From a virus, in the IMG/VR virus record IMGVR_UViG_3300035670_001101, positions 1 to 26,452 of that record: a DNA stretch of 26,452 bases. One strand, written 5' to 3'. Position 1 is the first letter of the stretch, and each line of letters opens with the position of its first letter. Below, piece after piece: positions 6,833-14,115 of the stretch. A model generated the notes under the pieces. The model had not been told where the DNA came from and did not search any database. It saw nothing but the letters and a program-made list of their open reading frames with translations. The position numbers and the translations under genes were made by a program.

Positions 6833-8257
6833 ATGTCCTTCTTAGCTTCCTTTGTAACTGGCTTTGCTACACAAGCCACTAAAGATATTGAAGAGCGTGA
6901 TAAGGAGCTTCGTGATGAAGCTACTATGCGTTGGAACTCTTTGCTTAAAGAGAGGGAGAAAGCTTCCTTACGTGCAGAGAAGCGTAAAGAAGAGATTGAT
7001 ACTTATGCTAGACAGTTAAGTTCTTTAGGACAAGGTATGCTCACTGAGCAGCAGATTGTAGCTGCTATTGCTAGTGGTAATGCTAAAGATATTGTGGAGA
7101 GTCTTACTAGCATTAAAACTAAACTTACCTCTGAGCAGGCTAAGAAGCTTATTCAAGTTGGTGAAGATCAAGAAGTACCTACACTTGCTAAGTTTAAAGA
7201 GCAGACTACTGAACTACAGCCAGGAATGGCTAAAGCACCCAGTGAAGATCAAATGCGTGGTGCATTTGGCTTACGTACTCGTGCATTTGAACAAGGTCTT
7301 AAGTCTGCCTCTGCACAGACAGGTGTAAGCATAGAAGATATCTACAAGACTAAGCTTGGGGATGTGCCTTCTATTAAGTCTATTGTAGACCTTACTTCCC
7401 TCTATGCAGAGAAAGAGCCTGGGTACGATAAAGAACTATCTGCTGCAAAACTTGCAGTGCATCGTGCAGAAATGTCGGGAGACCCTGAAGCTATAAAGAA
7501 GGCTACAGCGGTACGTGATTCTCTCATAAAGGCAGGAACACCTGCAAAGGCTGTAGAGCTTGATGATCCAAAAGACACTATAAATAAATTAGTTAGTGCT
7601 TCAGACTTATTGACTTTTAAAGCGTCTGAATTAAGATCTATTGGTGGTCAAGAGAATGTAGCAAATGCATCTCAGCTAGATCAATTCGCTAAGCAATATA
7701 CAAAACAAGCTAAGGATCTCTTCGATAAGATCCCACGTAAAGCTGATGCACCTTCCGATGATCCCTTCAAGAATCTAGGAACCTTTAGATCTGATTTTCG
7801 TGGCATGTTTAGTACCGCTACTGAAGCTGCACAGACACGTATTGGTGGATCAGGTTTTGTACCCAGTGTAAACCCAATTACAGGTGATCGCTTATTGACC
7901 TACACAGGCACTGATCCAAAGGCATGGGAAGCTATCTATGAGGAGCGTAGGAAGCTTGCAACTAACTATGTGAATACTGTAGTCCAGCAGGCAGGTAAAG
8001 TGCCTCCTGCAATGATTGTGGCAGCTTCTGGCATGGGTATTGATATATCCAAAGACGGTAAGGTAACTGTGCAAAGGCTAGGTAAAGAAGCTGGCAACAT
8101 ACCTGAATCAACACCTGCTACGGTTAAGCCTTCAGGTGTAGCTGCTGCACGTGCAACTTCTACTAGAACTATTGTACGTACAGGAACGGTGCAGTCAGGT
8201 CCAGACAAGGGTAAGAAAGTCATTGAATACTCTGATGGGACTCGTGAGATCCAATAA
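6833..8257 (+). CDS. Putative internal virion protein, 474 residues
   Basis: No catalytic motif is visible. The N terminus (MSFLASFVTGFATQATKDIEE) is short and hydrophobic. A long charged coiled-coil follows at about 18-65, rich in Arg, Glu and Lys, and further helical regions run to about 310. The middle-to-C-terminal part (about 310-395) looks globular, and the end is a basic Gly/Thr-rich tail. GAGG precedes the ATG. The stop codon shares a base with the next start (TAATG), coupling it to the 1,088-residue protein. Position and architecture suggest an internal core or ejection protein analogous in place to T7 gp15, but there is no sequence evidence for homology. Confidence 0.65.
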   Translation: MSFLASFVTGFATQATKDIEERDKELRDEATMRWNSLLKEREKASLRAEKRKEEIDTYARQLSSLGQGMLTEQQIVAAIASGNAKDIVESLTSIKTKLTSEQAKKLIQVGEDQEVPTLAKFKEQTTELQPGMAKAPSEDQMRGAFGLRTRAFEQGLKSASAQTGVSIEDIYKTKLGDVPSIKSIVDLTSLYAEKEPGYDKELSAAKLAVHRAEMSGDPEAIKKATAVRDSLIKAGTPAKAVELDDPKDTINKLVSASDLLTFKASELRSIGGQENVANASQLDQFAKQYTKQAKDLFDKIPRKADAPSDDPFKNLGTFRSDFRGMFSTATEAAQTRIGGSGFVPSVNPITGDRLLTYTGTDPKAWEAIYEERRKLATNYVNTVVQQAGKVPPAMIVAASGMGIDISKDGKVTVQRLGKEAGNIPESTPATVKPSGVAAARATSTRTIVRTGTVQSGPDKGKKVIEYSDGTREIQ

Positions 8258-11200
8258 TGGCAGATGAAAATATCAAATGGGACCCTATACCTTCTGTAGT
8301 ACCACAGAAAGATGAAGGTATTAAATGGGATAATACACCAAAGATAGAAGTCAGTGGAACTGCCGATGACTTAAAAGATTATAAACGTACTAGCATGTTT
8401 AAAGAGTACGGTAAACCTGCAGCTAAAGTGACACAGATCACTAAAGGTATTATGGCTAAGCAGCGGGAAGATCGTGCTGAGCTAGAACGGTATGAACGTG
8501 AGAATAAAGTAGACTTTGTTGACTTGTACCAGAAGCCAGAGAACTTCAATATCATTAAAGGTTACATGACATCCAGGTTTGGCAAGGCAGGTGAGCAGAA
8601 GAAAGATGAATCCAATGAAGATTACGCTAAGCGTTTTGCTACTGAGATGCGTAAGATTGAATATAACACAACGCTCAATGCAGTACCTGAACTAAACTGG
8701 ATTGCTAATGCTAAACCTGCAGATGCTGACATAGCAGGTAAAGCCACTGACCTATGGGATCGTGTTCCATTTGCTGTGAGTAAGGGTGGGCAGGAAGGTA
8801 TAAGACCTTATGCTGAAACTGTCATGTCCATTGCCAGTGATCCTCTTACTTATACAGGGTTAGGCATTGGGGCATTTGGTAAGTATGCTGCTGCACGTGG
8901 TGTACTTAAGAAAGCATTCTCTACTGCTACACGTACAGGTGTCACTGCTGCTGCCGTAGAAGCTCCTATATCTGCTGGATCTAATATTGTACAGCAGCGT
9001 ATTAGAATTGAGAGTGGGGCTACAGAAGGTCCAGTTGATTTAGGTGAAGCTGCTTTTGCAGGCGTATTAGGCTCAGTGTTTAGCGGCTTTGAAGCTGCCG
9101 GTGTAGCACGTAAACCTGCTACATATAAGAAAGATCTAGAAGATAGACTTGCAGCTAAGCGTACACCTGCAGGTAATCAAGCTGCACAGCAAGTGACACA
9201 AGCCTTTGATCGTGAGATGGAAGATATCTTAAAGCAGTTTGATATCTTTGAGGGTAGAAAGACACTTGATGAGCTATCACCACAGACAGAACTAACACAA
9301 GCACAGATACGTACAGACATTAATCGTAGGGCTATTGATGTAGCTAAATACGTCATGATTGCAGATCCTACTTTCCGTCCCAAGAAGGGGCAGTTAGTCA
9401 GTGAAGCAGTGCGTGATTTGTTTATGGCTACCGATAAGATTGATGACATCACATTAGAAGCTGCACTGAAGAGAGCTAATGTATCCCCTGCTGAATTTGC
9501 CCAGGCTTCCTTAGCTACTGTAGGTGATGCAGCCAATGTGATGCAAGGGTACAGTTCACTTGCTCGTGTCTTAGGTAGATTAAGTGACTTAGATCCAGAG
9601 ACAGATGCATTAATCAAGCAGATGTATGGTCGTAGTGAAGATGTGACATCAGCTATGGGCATGTTCGGTAATGCTATTAAACGTCTTGAAAAAGAATCTA
9701 AAGCACTTGTAGTATCAAGTATTGGTACTACGGTCAGGAACATCTATGGTTCTACAGGTGCTCTTACTTTAGATGCTGCATCTAGACTCTTAGAAGGTAC
9801 TATCTACGAAACAGGTAAGGTACTTAAGACTGCTGCTGATGGTACGTACCAACGTGGTGATCTAACTAAAGGCATGAAAGGTATTATTCAGGATGCTTTT
9901 GGTACTGCTGCCTATTTAACGAACACTGGTTTTACTTCTGAAGTTGTAGATAAATTACTAGCAGATAATCCTGCTATACAAAAACAAATATTTAGTGCTT
10001 TACAAGAAACAGGTAATGAGAATTTAAGTAAAGCTGCACGTGTAGCTAATACATTGAACGTAGCACAAGATGCACTCTTCCGTAAAGCTGTATTCACTTC
10101 CAGTGTAGAGAGACAGCTTAGGCGTGTGGGCATTGACATGTACGATCTCATTGCCAATGATAAGACTATACCCCCTGATGTTCTAAAGAATGCAGGGGAT
10201 GAAGCACTCAAGGCTACCTTCTCTTACATGCCAAAGCCCCAGCGTAAGGGACAGGTTACTATGGAAGCGCAAGCTGAAGGAATAGCTAGTAAGTTTGTAA
10301 GCTTCTTTGAGAATCTTCCTGGGGGCAGTTTACTTGTAACCTTCCCCCGATTTATGACTAATGCTATGGCATTCCAGTACAAGTATAGTCCCTTCGGTGC
10401 TGCATCTGGCATGTCAGATATATTAGCTGCAGGTAAACGTGCTATCACTGATCAAGAAGGTGCTAACCGTTTATACCGTGATGGGTTAGAGAAGTTCTCT
10501 AGAGGTACAGTAGGTACAGCAGCTTTGTATGCAGCCTATAAGTACCGCATGGAGAATCAAGATACCGAATGGTACAACGTACAAGGTGAGGATGGTAGTA
10601 CTGTTGACGTACGTGCCATATTTCCTGCAGGTCCATGGCTAGCTGTAGGCGATCTTGCAGCTAAGATGAAGCTCGGTAAGTTTGAAGATGCCAATGTAGG
10701 CGAGGCAATGGAAGCCATAGCAGGTATGAAGATGCCTGCAGGTACACAGAAAACCATCCTTGATAGCTTACCTGAACTTATGGCAGGTGAAGGTAAAGAA
10801 GCTGATAAGTTTAAGAAAGCAATGGGACAGATCTTAGGTGACTTTGCAGGTCGATTCATTCAGCCAGGACAACCTTTCCTTGCTTACTTTGATTTGATGG
10901 ACCGTGAGTCACAATTGGCTAGAGACCCTAATGTAATCACTGGCGAAGACATTGTGTCTGAAGCAGCTATGAATAGGGTTAAAGCCAAACTGCCAGGATT
11001 AAAAGAAGAATTACCTGTAGCTGTTCGTTACTTACGTGAAGAGGAACCTGTACGTGCAGGTGAATTCTTTAACATCTTATCTGGCTTCCGTGTCGTACCT
11101 CGTGTTAATGAATTAGAGAAAGAATTCGCTAAGCTAAATTTAGATCCCTATCAAATGTTTGGATCTACTGGCGATAAGATCTATGATCGTGCAGTCATTA

Positions 11201-11523
11201 AAGAAGCAGGTCAATGGATCAAGCAAATGGTATTGCCTCGTATTGACTCACGTGAATACAATGCAATGTCAGATAGAGAAAAGAAAGTTGCCATAACCAA
11301 TAACATGTCAACTGCCTTAAGTGCAGCACGTGGAATTGTGCAAGGTGATATGACAGCTAAAGATAAAGAGCGTGTAGATAAGATGGCATACAACAAGCTA
11401 TCCCAACAAAGACGCTTAGCTATCAATGAAATGTATAAGCGTGAAAAAGGCGTAACCCTTGAAGATGCCAAAGATTACGCCTCGGTTTATGAATATGCAG
11501 CCAGATTAGAAGGTCTGAGGTAA
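8257..11523 (+). CDS. Very large putative internal/ejection protein, 1,088 residues
   Basis: This is the last plus-strand gene. The N terminus carries two IKWD motifs (ENIKWDPIPS and EGIKWDNTPK), an arrangement seen at the start of large internal virion proteins in other podoviruses. A region at about 185-290 is rich in Ala and Gly with hydrophobic helices (TYTGLGIGAFGKYAA, AAFAGVLGSVFSGFEAAG), suitable for membrane insertion during ejection. Long helical regions follow, with a further membrane-compatible stretch near 690-760 and a charged C terminus. Size and place recall T7 gp16, but I see no transglycosylase motif. Its 3' coding end overlaps a convergent small gene by 18 bases and contains a minus-strand terminator-like hairpin. 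Confidence 0.7.
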   Translation: MADENIKWDPIPSVVPQKDEGIKWDNTPKIEVSGTADDLKDYKRTSMFKEYGKPAAKVTQITKGIMAKQREDRAELERYERENKVDFVDLYQKPENFNIIKGYMTSRFGKAGEQKKDESNEDYAKRFATEMRKIEYNTTLNAVPELNWIANAKPADADIAGKATDLWDRVPFAVSKGGQEGIRPYAETVMSIASDPLTYTGLGIGAFGKYAAARGVLKKAFSTATRTGVTAAAVEAPISAGSNIVQQRIRIESGATEGPVDLGEAAFAGVLGSVFSGFEAAGVARKPATYKKDLEDRLAAKRTPAGNQAAQQVTQAFDREMEDILKQFDIFEGRKTLDELSPQTELTQAQIRTDINRRAIDVAKYVMIADPTFRPKKGQLVSEAVRDLFMATDKIDDITLEAALKRANVSPAEFAQASLATVGDAANVMQGYSSLARVLGRLSDLDPETDALIKQMYGRSEDVTSAMGMFGNAIKRLEKESKALVVSSIGTTVRNIYGSTGALTLDAASRLLEGTIYETGKVLKTAADGTYQRGDLTKGMKGIIQDAFGTAAYLTNTGFTSEVVDKLLADNPAIQKQIFSALQETGNENLSKAARVANTLNVAQDALFRKAVFTSSVERQLRRVGIDMYDLIANDKTIPPDVLKNAGDEALKATFSYMPKPQRKGQVTMEAQAEGIASKFVSFFENLPGGSLLVTFPRFMTNAMAFQYKYSPFGAASGMSDILAAGKRAITDQEGANRLYRDGLEKFSRGTVGTAALYAAYKYRMENQDTEWYNVQGEDGSTVDVRAIFPAGPWLAVGDLAAKMKLGKFEDANVGEAMEAIAGMKMPAGTQKTILDSLPELMAGEGKEADKFKKAMGQILGDFAGRFIQPGQPFLAYFDLMDRESQLARDPNVITGEDIVSEAAMNRVKAKLPGLKEELPVAVRYLREEEPVRAGEFFNILSGFRVVPRVNELEKEFAKLNLDPYQMFGSTGDKIYDRAVIKEAGQWIKQMVLPRIDSREYNAMSDREKKVAITNNMSTALSAARGIVQGDMTAKDKERVDKMAYNKLSQQRRLAINEMYKREKGVTLEDAKDYASVYEYAARLEGLR
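11444..11482 (-). terminator. Intrinsic terminator-like hairpin for the minus-strand block
   Basis: On the minus strand, AGGCGTAA pairs with TTACGCCT, and the stem continues inward through T-G wobbles and CTTTG/CAAGG to a 5-base loop, about 15 pairs in all. It is followed directly by TTTTT. It lies 24 bases past the last minus-strand stop codon, the expected place for the end of that transcript, but inside the coding end of the convergent 1,088-residue gene. On the plus strand no T-run follows, so it should act in one direction only. Confidence 0.6.
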
Positions 11524-11676
11524 GTCTTTATTAACTGGGCTATTAATCTGTGGCTCTGCTTGTTCTTTAATCTTATCGACAAGCGTAAACACATGCTCAT
11601 AAGGAAGCTTACCAACACCCACTAACAGTGTGTTAATTTCATTAAGTGTAAATTTTAAATTAATTTCAGATTCCAT
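11506..11676 (-). CDS. Small protein, 56 residues, paralogue of the gene at 1610-1756
   Basis: A 56-codon frame starts at the ATG at 11676, inside the end of the 69-residue gene, and stops at 11506, inside the end of the convergent 1,088-residue gene. The core motif LPY-x-HV-x-x-LVDKIKEQA followed by EPQI matches the 48-residue late protein: 17 of 39 aligned residues are identical without gaps. That match is the main evidence that both short genes are real. It lacks a clear Shine-Dalgarno sequence and is probably coupled to the gene before it. The function is unknown. Confidence 0.75.
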   Translation of the reverse strand: MESEINLKFTLNEINTLLVGVGKLPYEHVFTLVDKIKEQAEPQINSPVNKDLPQTF

Positions 11677-11875
11677 GTCGTACTTTTACCTTTTCTAAAT
11701 GTTCAAAATAGGCAGTGTTAAACCCACGCTGCCACTCTTTACCACGGTGATCCTTGTCATCGTCATAAGGATTAGCAATCCACCCCCTGACAAAAGCGTA
11801 CTTACCCTTTTCAAATTGAATAGATAAGGGTGCAGAACGCACTTTTTTATGCTGCGAGTCTTTGTTCAACATCAT
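11666..11875 (-). CDS. Small hypothetical protein following nrdB, 69 residues
   Basis: The gene starts inside the 3' end of nrdB (29-base overlap), with GGAG eight bases before the first of two adjacent ATG codons. The product is charged, with a distinctive middle: YAFVRGWIANPYDDDKDHRG then KEWQRGFNTAYFEHL. The N-P-Y/F ... H-R ... W-x-x-G-(F/W) pattern is weakly reminiscent of the ribosome modulation factor / CrpP-like family, but this is pattern resemblance only. It is the second-last gene of the minus-strand block. Confidence 0.7.
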   Translation of the reverse strand: MMLNKDSQHKKVRSAPLSIQFEKGKYAFVRGWIANPYDDDKDHRGKEWQRGFNTAYFEHLEKVKVRHGI

Positions 11876-12833
11876 GCTTGTAGCTCCATCCCCAATCGCC
11901 TATCATACCTGCTGCATTGTAGTCAGTAACTACACCTTCAAAGAAGTTCTTCAGTGTATCACCTGCAACAATCCAGTCAAGCCACTCTAGCGGATTCTTT
12001 TTAACTCCCCAGTTACCTTTAAGTCCCAGTTGAATTAAACGTCTATCTGCTATATAGCGAATATACCCTTTAACATCCTCTGCTGTCAAGCCCTGTATGT
12101 GCCCCATTTCAAATGCACCATCAATGACTGCATCCTCAAGTGCTACACCATCCCTGAACATCTGATAGATATCTTTCTTAAAGTCATCTGTGACAATTCT
12201 TGGATGTTCTTTACAGAACTCCCTGAATAGTTTAACCATGCCTTCACAGTGCATAGATTCATCACGGATAGACCACTCAACAATCTCACACATACCCTTC
12301 ATCTTGCCGTATCTCTGGTAGTTTAAGAGCATGGCAAAGGCACTAAACAAAGACATGCCCTCATTCATCACAGAACGGGCTACAGCCTTCGCTAATCCTT
12401 CATGGCTATGGGTATCTATCTGTGTCATGAAATCGATCTTATCACGCATCTGCTTGTATTCTAGGAAGGCTGAATACTCTTCCTCTGGTAGACCTAATGT
12501 GTCATTAAGTAGGGCATAGCTACGCTGATGTACAAACTCTCTGTTAGCAAAGCTAGTGAGCATTGCTCTAATCTCATTGTTCTTAAACTTGTGTACGTAA
12601 TGCTCTAAGTAATTTGTACCTACAGCTACATCACTCTGAGTGAAGAGTCTTAAGATCTGTGTGATGTGATGCTTCTCTTGGCTAGACAATTTACCATTCT
12701 GCCATTGTGCTACGTCATCTTGTAACTTTGCTTCCCACTCCCCCCAATGAGCTTTCTCAGATTCAACTGCATATTCCATAGCCCAAGGGTAAGTGAAAGG
12801 TTTGTATGTTTTATTAGGTGCTGTTACAGACAT
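11847..12833 (-). CDS. nrdB: Class I ribonucleotide reductase beta (radical) subunit, 328 residues
   Basis: The product houses the diiron-tyrosyl radical used by NrdA to reduce ribonucleotides to deoxyribonucleotides for phage DNA synthesis. With the start at 12833, the metal ligands line up with E. coli R2: Asp68, Glu99 and His102 (REFVHQRSY), Glu158 (MNEGM), Glu192 and His195 (RDESMH). The radical tyrosine is Tyr106, seven residues after Glu99 as in E. coli. The Asp-to-Glu spacing of 31 is identical. The start is supported by GGAG five bases upstream; an upstream ATG at 12869 would lie in the leader hairpin. It has its own promoter candidate and leader hairpin, and is separated from nrdA by five small genes. 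Confidence 0.95.
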   Translation of the reverse strand: MSVTAPNKTYKPFTYPWAMEYAVESEKAHWGEWEAKLQDDVAQWQNGKLSSQEKHHITQILRLFTQSDVAVGTNYLEHYVHKFKNNEIRAMLTSFANREFVHQRSYALLNDTLGLPEEEYSAFLEYKQMRDKIDFMTQIDTHSHEGLAKAVARSVMNEGMSLFSAFAMLLNYQRYGKMKGMCEIVEWSIRDESMHCEGMVKLFREFCKEHPRIVTDDFKKDIYQMFRDGVALEDAVIDGAFEMGHIQGLTAEDVKGYIRYIADRRLIQLGLKGNWGVKKNPLEWLDWIVAGDTLKNFFEGVVTDYNAAGMIGDWGWSYKHDVEQRLAA

Positions 12834-12855
12834 GAATACTCCAAAGTTAAAGGGG

Positions 12856-12882
12856 AAAATAAAGGGCACTATGAAAGTGCCC
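12856..12882 (-). terminator. Terminator-like hairpin in the nrdB leader
   Basis: On the minus strand GGGCACT and AGTGCCC form a perfect 7-bp stem with a 5-base loop, followed by TTTATTTT. It lies between the predicted nrdB transcription start (about 12890) and the nrdB ribosome-binding site. It could terminate read-through from the upstream genes, attenuate nrdB itself, or protect the 5' end of the nrdB message. Confidence 0.6.
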
Positions 12883-12896
12883 AGGCGGGAAGTAAA

Positions 12897-12924
12897 GTTA
12901 TATGTAGCTATTTGTCTATGTCAA
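12897..12924 (-). promoter_or_regulatory. Sigma70-type promoter upstream of nrdB
   Basis: On the minus strand, TTGACA (12924-12919, consensus -35) is followed after 16 bases by TATAAC (12902-12897, five of six matches to the -10 consensus). Transcription would begin near 12890, about 57 bases before the nrdB ATG. It lies in the longest non-coding gap of the window, immediately next to two direct repeats. Confidence 0.6.
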
Positions 12925-12959
12925 TTACTTTAAGTACTCTTTCCTTACTTTAAGTACTC
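12925..12959 (-). promoter_or_regulatory. Two 15-bp direct repeats with dyads abutting the nrdB promoter
   Basis: On the minus strand GAGTACTTAAAGTAA occurs twice, at 12959-12945 and 12939-12925, exactly 20 bp apart. Each copy contains the dyad TACTT-A-AAGTA. The nearer copy abuts the -35 element. The spacing of two helical turns on one DNA face, plus the dyads, fits a pair of operators for a dimeric regulator. The farther copy encodes the last codons (EYLK, stop) of the upstream gene. Confidence 0.5.
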
Positions 12960-13427
12960 CTCACTTACTTCCTTAGCCTTTAGTCTTATAGCACTTGCAA
13001 GTTGCTCACGAAGACTCATGCCTTGCTGTGACTGTCCTGGCCCTAGACCCTCATACTTCACAATGCTTTCACAATTCTCATAGCTCTCATGTAAAGCAGC
13101 TAGCAAGTTAGCATTGTCTTCCCTTAGTTCTTTAATTTGCTCCTTTAAATCTGCTTCATCCACACATTTATTTCTATTCTCAAGTTGTTTACTACTTACC
13201 AACTTATTAAAGATATCCCACAGCTTAGTGCATCGTGCTGTGTGCAGTACCTTTGCTCCAAGGATAGCATTAGCTACAGTGTCTGCATCTGCGTCCGTTT
13301 CATATAGGTAGCCATAGAGGGCATCTAAATCCTCCTCTAAGCCCCACACAGTCATGATAGCTTGCTCTAAGTCAAACCTATCTGGACCTTCCGATGTATC
13401 AGATTTCATCTTCATCTTCTTCGACAT
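12945..13427 (-). CDS. Conserved-looking phage protein of unknown function, about 160 residues
   Basis: The function is not recognised. The globular N-terminal part (from DRFDLEQAIMTVWGLEEDLDAL through AKVLHTARCTKLWDIF) is mostly helical and acidic. I recall similar FDLEQ-IM-W proteins in other T7-like and marine podoviruses without a known role. A coiled-coil follows (CVDEADLKEQIKELREDNANLL), and the end is charged. The frame is open further upstream to 13652, but that part overlaps the 103-residue gene. I choose ATG 13427, with ATG 13415 and 13409 as alternatives; the last overlaps the stop of the gene before it. The stop codon lies in one of the two direct repeats upstream of nrdB. Confidence 0.65.
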   Translation of the reverse strand: MSKKMKMKSDTSEGPDRFDLEQAIMTVWGLEEDLDALYGYLYETDADADTVANAILGAKVLHTARCTKLWDIFNKLVSSKQLENRNKCVDEADLKEQIKELREDNANLLAALHESYENCESIVKYEGLGPGQSQQGMSLREQLASAIRLKAKEVSEEYLK

Positions 13428-13710
13428 GGGTGTAGGTTGGTGGGTCAAAACTTTTTTCATAGTAGTCAAGCCTTTCAGCCTCGATATTAAAGATTCCTGC
13501 GATGCTAAAGTGTTTGATAACTCTTTCGAGTGCCTTAAGGTATTTTCTATTATACTTAAGGTCTTCTTGCTGAAAGGGTTTAAGTTCTTCACCTGATTCT
13601 TCCTTTGTTTCGGCAGCTTCAACCATCTCTTCCGTTGTGAAGTAGCTTTCAATTAATCCATCACGGATGATTTTATCTACCATATCGGGATCTACTTTAA
13701 TGTAAGTCAT
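13399..13710 (-). CDS. Acidic hypothetical protein, 103 residues
   Basis: I do not recognise a function. The protein is strongly acidic, with helical segments (KVDPDMVDKIIRDGLIES, KYNRKYLKALERVIKHF) and a very acidic C terminus (VEEDEDEI). AGGAG lies shortly before the ATG, making this start secure. The competing frame on the same strand has no such site here. It lies in the string of small genes between nrdA and nrdB. Small acidic early phage proteins often bind and inhibit host factors, but nothing here identifies a target. Confidence 0.7.
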   Translation of the reverse strand: MTYIKVDPDMVDKIIRDGLIESYFTTEEMVEAAETKEESGEELKPFQQEDLKYNRKYLKALERVIKHFSIAGIFNIEAERLDYYEKSFDPPTYTHVEEDEDEI

Positions 13711-13727
13711 AGTTTTCTCCTGTTAAG

Positions 13728-13919
13728 TTAAAAGGGTGCAAGTTCAATATCGTCTAATTGCTTCTTGCGCTGCTGCTTCTCTGTCCGTTTGTGATACTTT
13801 GCTACTAGCTTCCGCTGTTCCGCAGTCTTGAAAGGCCATAGCCATTCCTGCATCGTAAGTCCACTTGGATGTTTCCCAAGATTCCGTGTCATTAGAATTT
13901 CTGGTATCTCTGAACTCAT
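13728..13919 (-). CDS. Small basic hypothetical protein, 63 residues, nested over the end of another gene
   Basis: GGAGG lies six bases before the ATG at 13919, one of the strongest ribosome-binding sites in the window. The product has a Trp-rich middle (HPSGLTMQEWLWPFKTAEQR) and a basic C-terminal helix (KYHKRTEKQQRKKQ). It overlaps the last 176 bases of the 123-residue frame in a different reading frame. I believe this gene is real because of the start site. The function is unknown. Confidence 0.65.
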   Translation of the reverse strand: MSSEIPEILMTRNLGKHPSGLTMQEWLWPFKTAEQRKLVAKYHKRTEKQQRKKQLDDIELAPF

Positions 13920-14115
13920 GTGATTCCTCCAGCAGTTTAATAATCTCTTTAATCCTTAATTCTGCATCCCACAATCCAAATTCTACAGCATCAATACCGT
14001 CATTGCCTGCGTAATTGCTACTGTGTGCACAGTGCTCTTGGAAATAGTGAGTTCCTAATGCCACTAGGTTAGCATAGATTCTTTCAAGTTGGTTAATAAT
14101 TTCATCTTTATTCAT
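13744..14115 (-). CDS. Hypothetical protein, 123 residues, C-terminal half overlapped by another gene
   Basis: The frame begins at an ATG that overlaps the stop of the preceding PD-(D/E)XK-like gene (14112-14115). The first 65 residues look like a normal helical phage protein (MNKDEIINQLERIYANLV, then AELRIKEIIKLLEES). The remaining 58 residues are encoded by DNA that is also read in another frame by the 63-residue gene. Either both are expressed as a true overlap, or the C-terminal half is a less constrained extension. The function is unknown. Confidence 0.55.
   Translation of the reverse strand: MNKDEIINQLERIYANLVALGTHYFQEHCAHSSNYAGNDGIDAVEFGLWDAELRIKEIIKLLEESHEFRDTRNSNDTESWETSKWTYDAGMAMAFQDCGTAEASSKVSQTDREAAAQEAIRRY

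Noticed and set aside
9177-9743. 188-residue antisense open frame inside the 1,088-residue gene
   Set aside because: It is a Ser/Ala/Leu-rich shadow of the plus-strand coding frame with no ribosome-binding site or recognisable motif. The same applies to the antisense frames at 5688-6137, 9912-10211 and 10557-10859.
11524-11660. Plus-strand terminator after the 1,088-residue gene
   Set aside because: The only inverted repeat seen (AACAC/GTGTT near 11615-11636) is short, with no T-run. The region is coding on the minus strand.
12834-12869. Longer nrdB start at 12869
   Set aside because: The added residues (MPFIFPFNFGVF) are translated from the leader hairpin and T-run and have no good ribosome-binding site. 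The ATG at 12833 has GGAG.
13428-13652. Extension of the 160-residue gene upstream to an ATG at 13652 (235-residue frame)
   Set aside because: The extra 75 codons lie over the 103-residue gene, which has a clear AGGAG start. The extra residues are Lys/Arg/Ser-rich and look like an out-of-frame reading.
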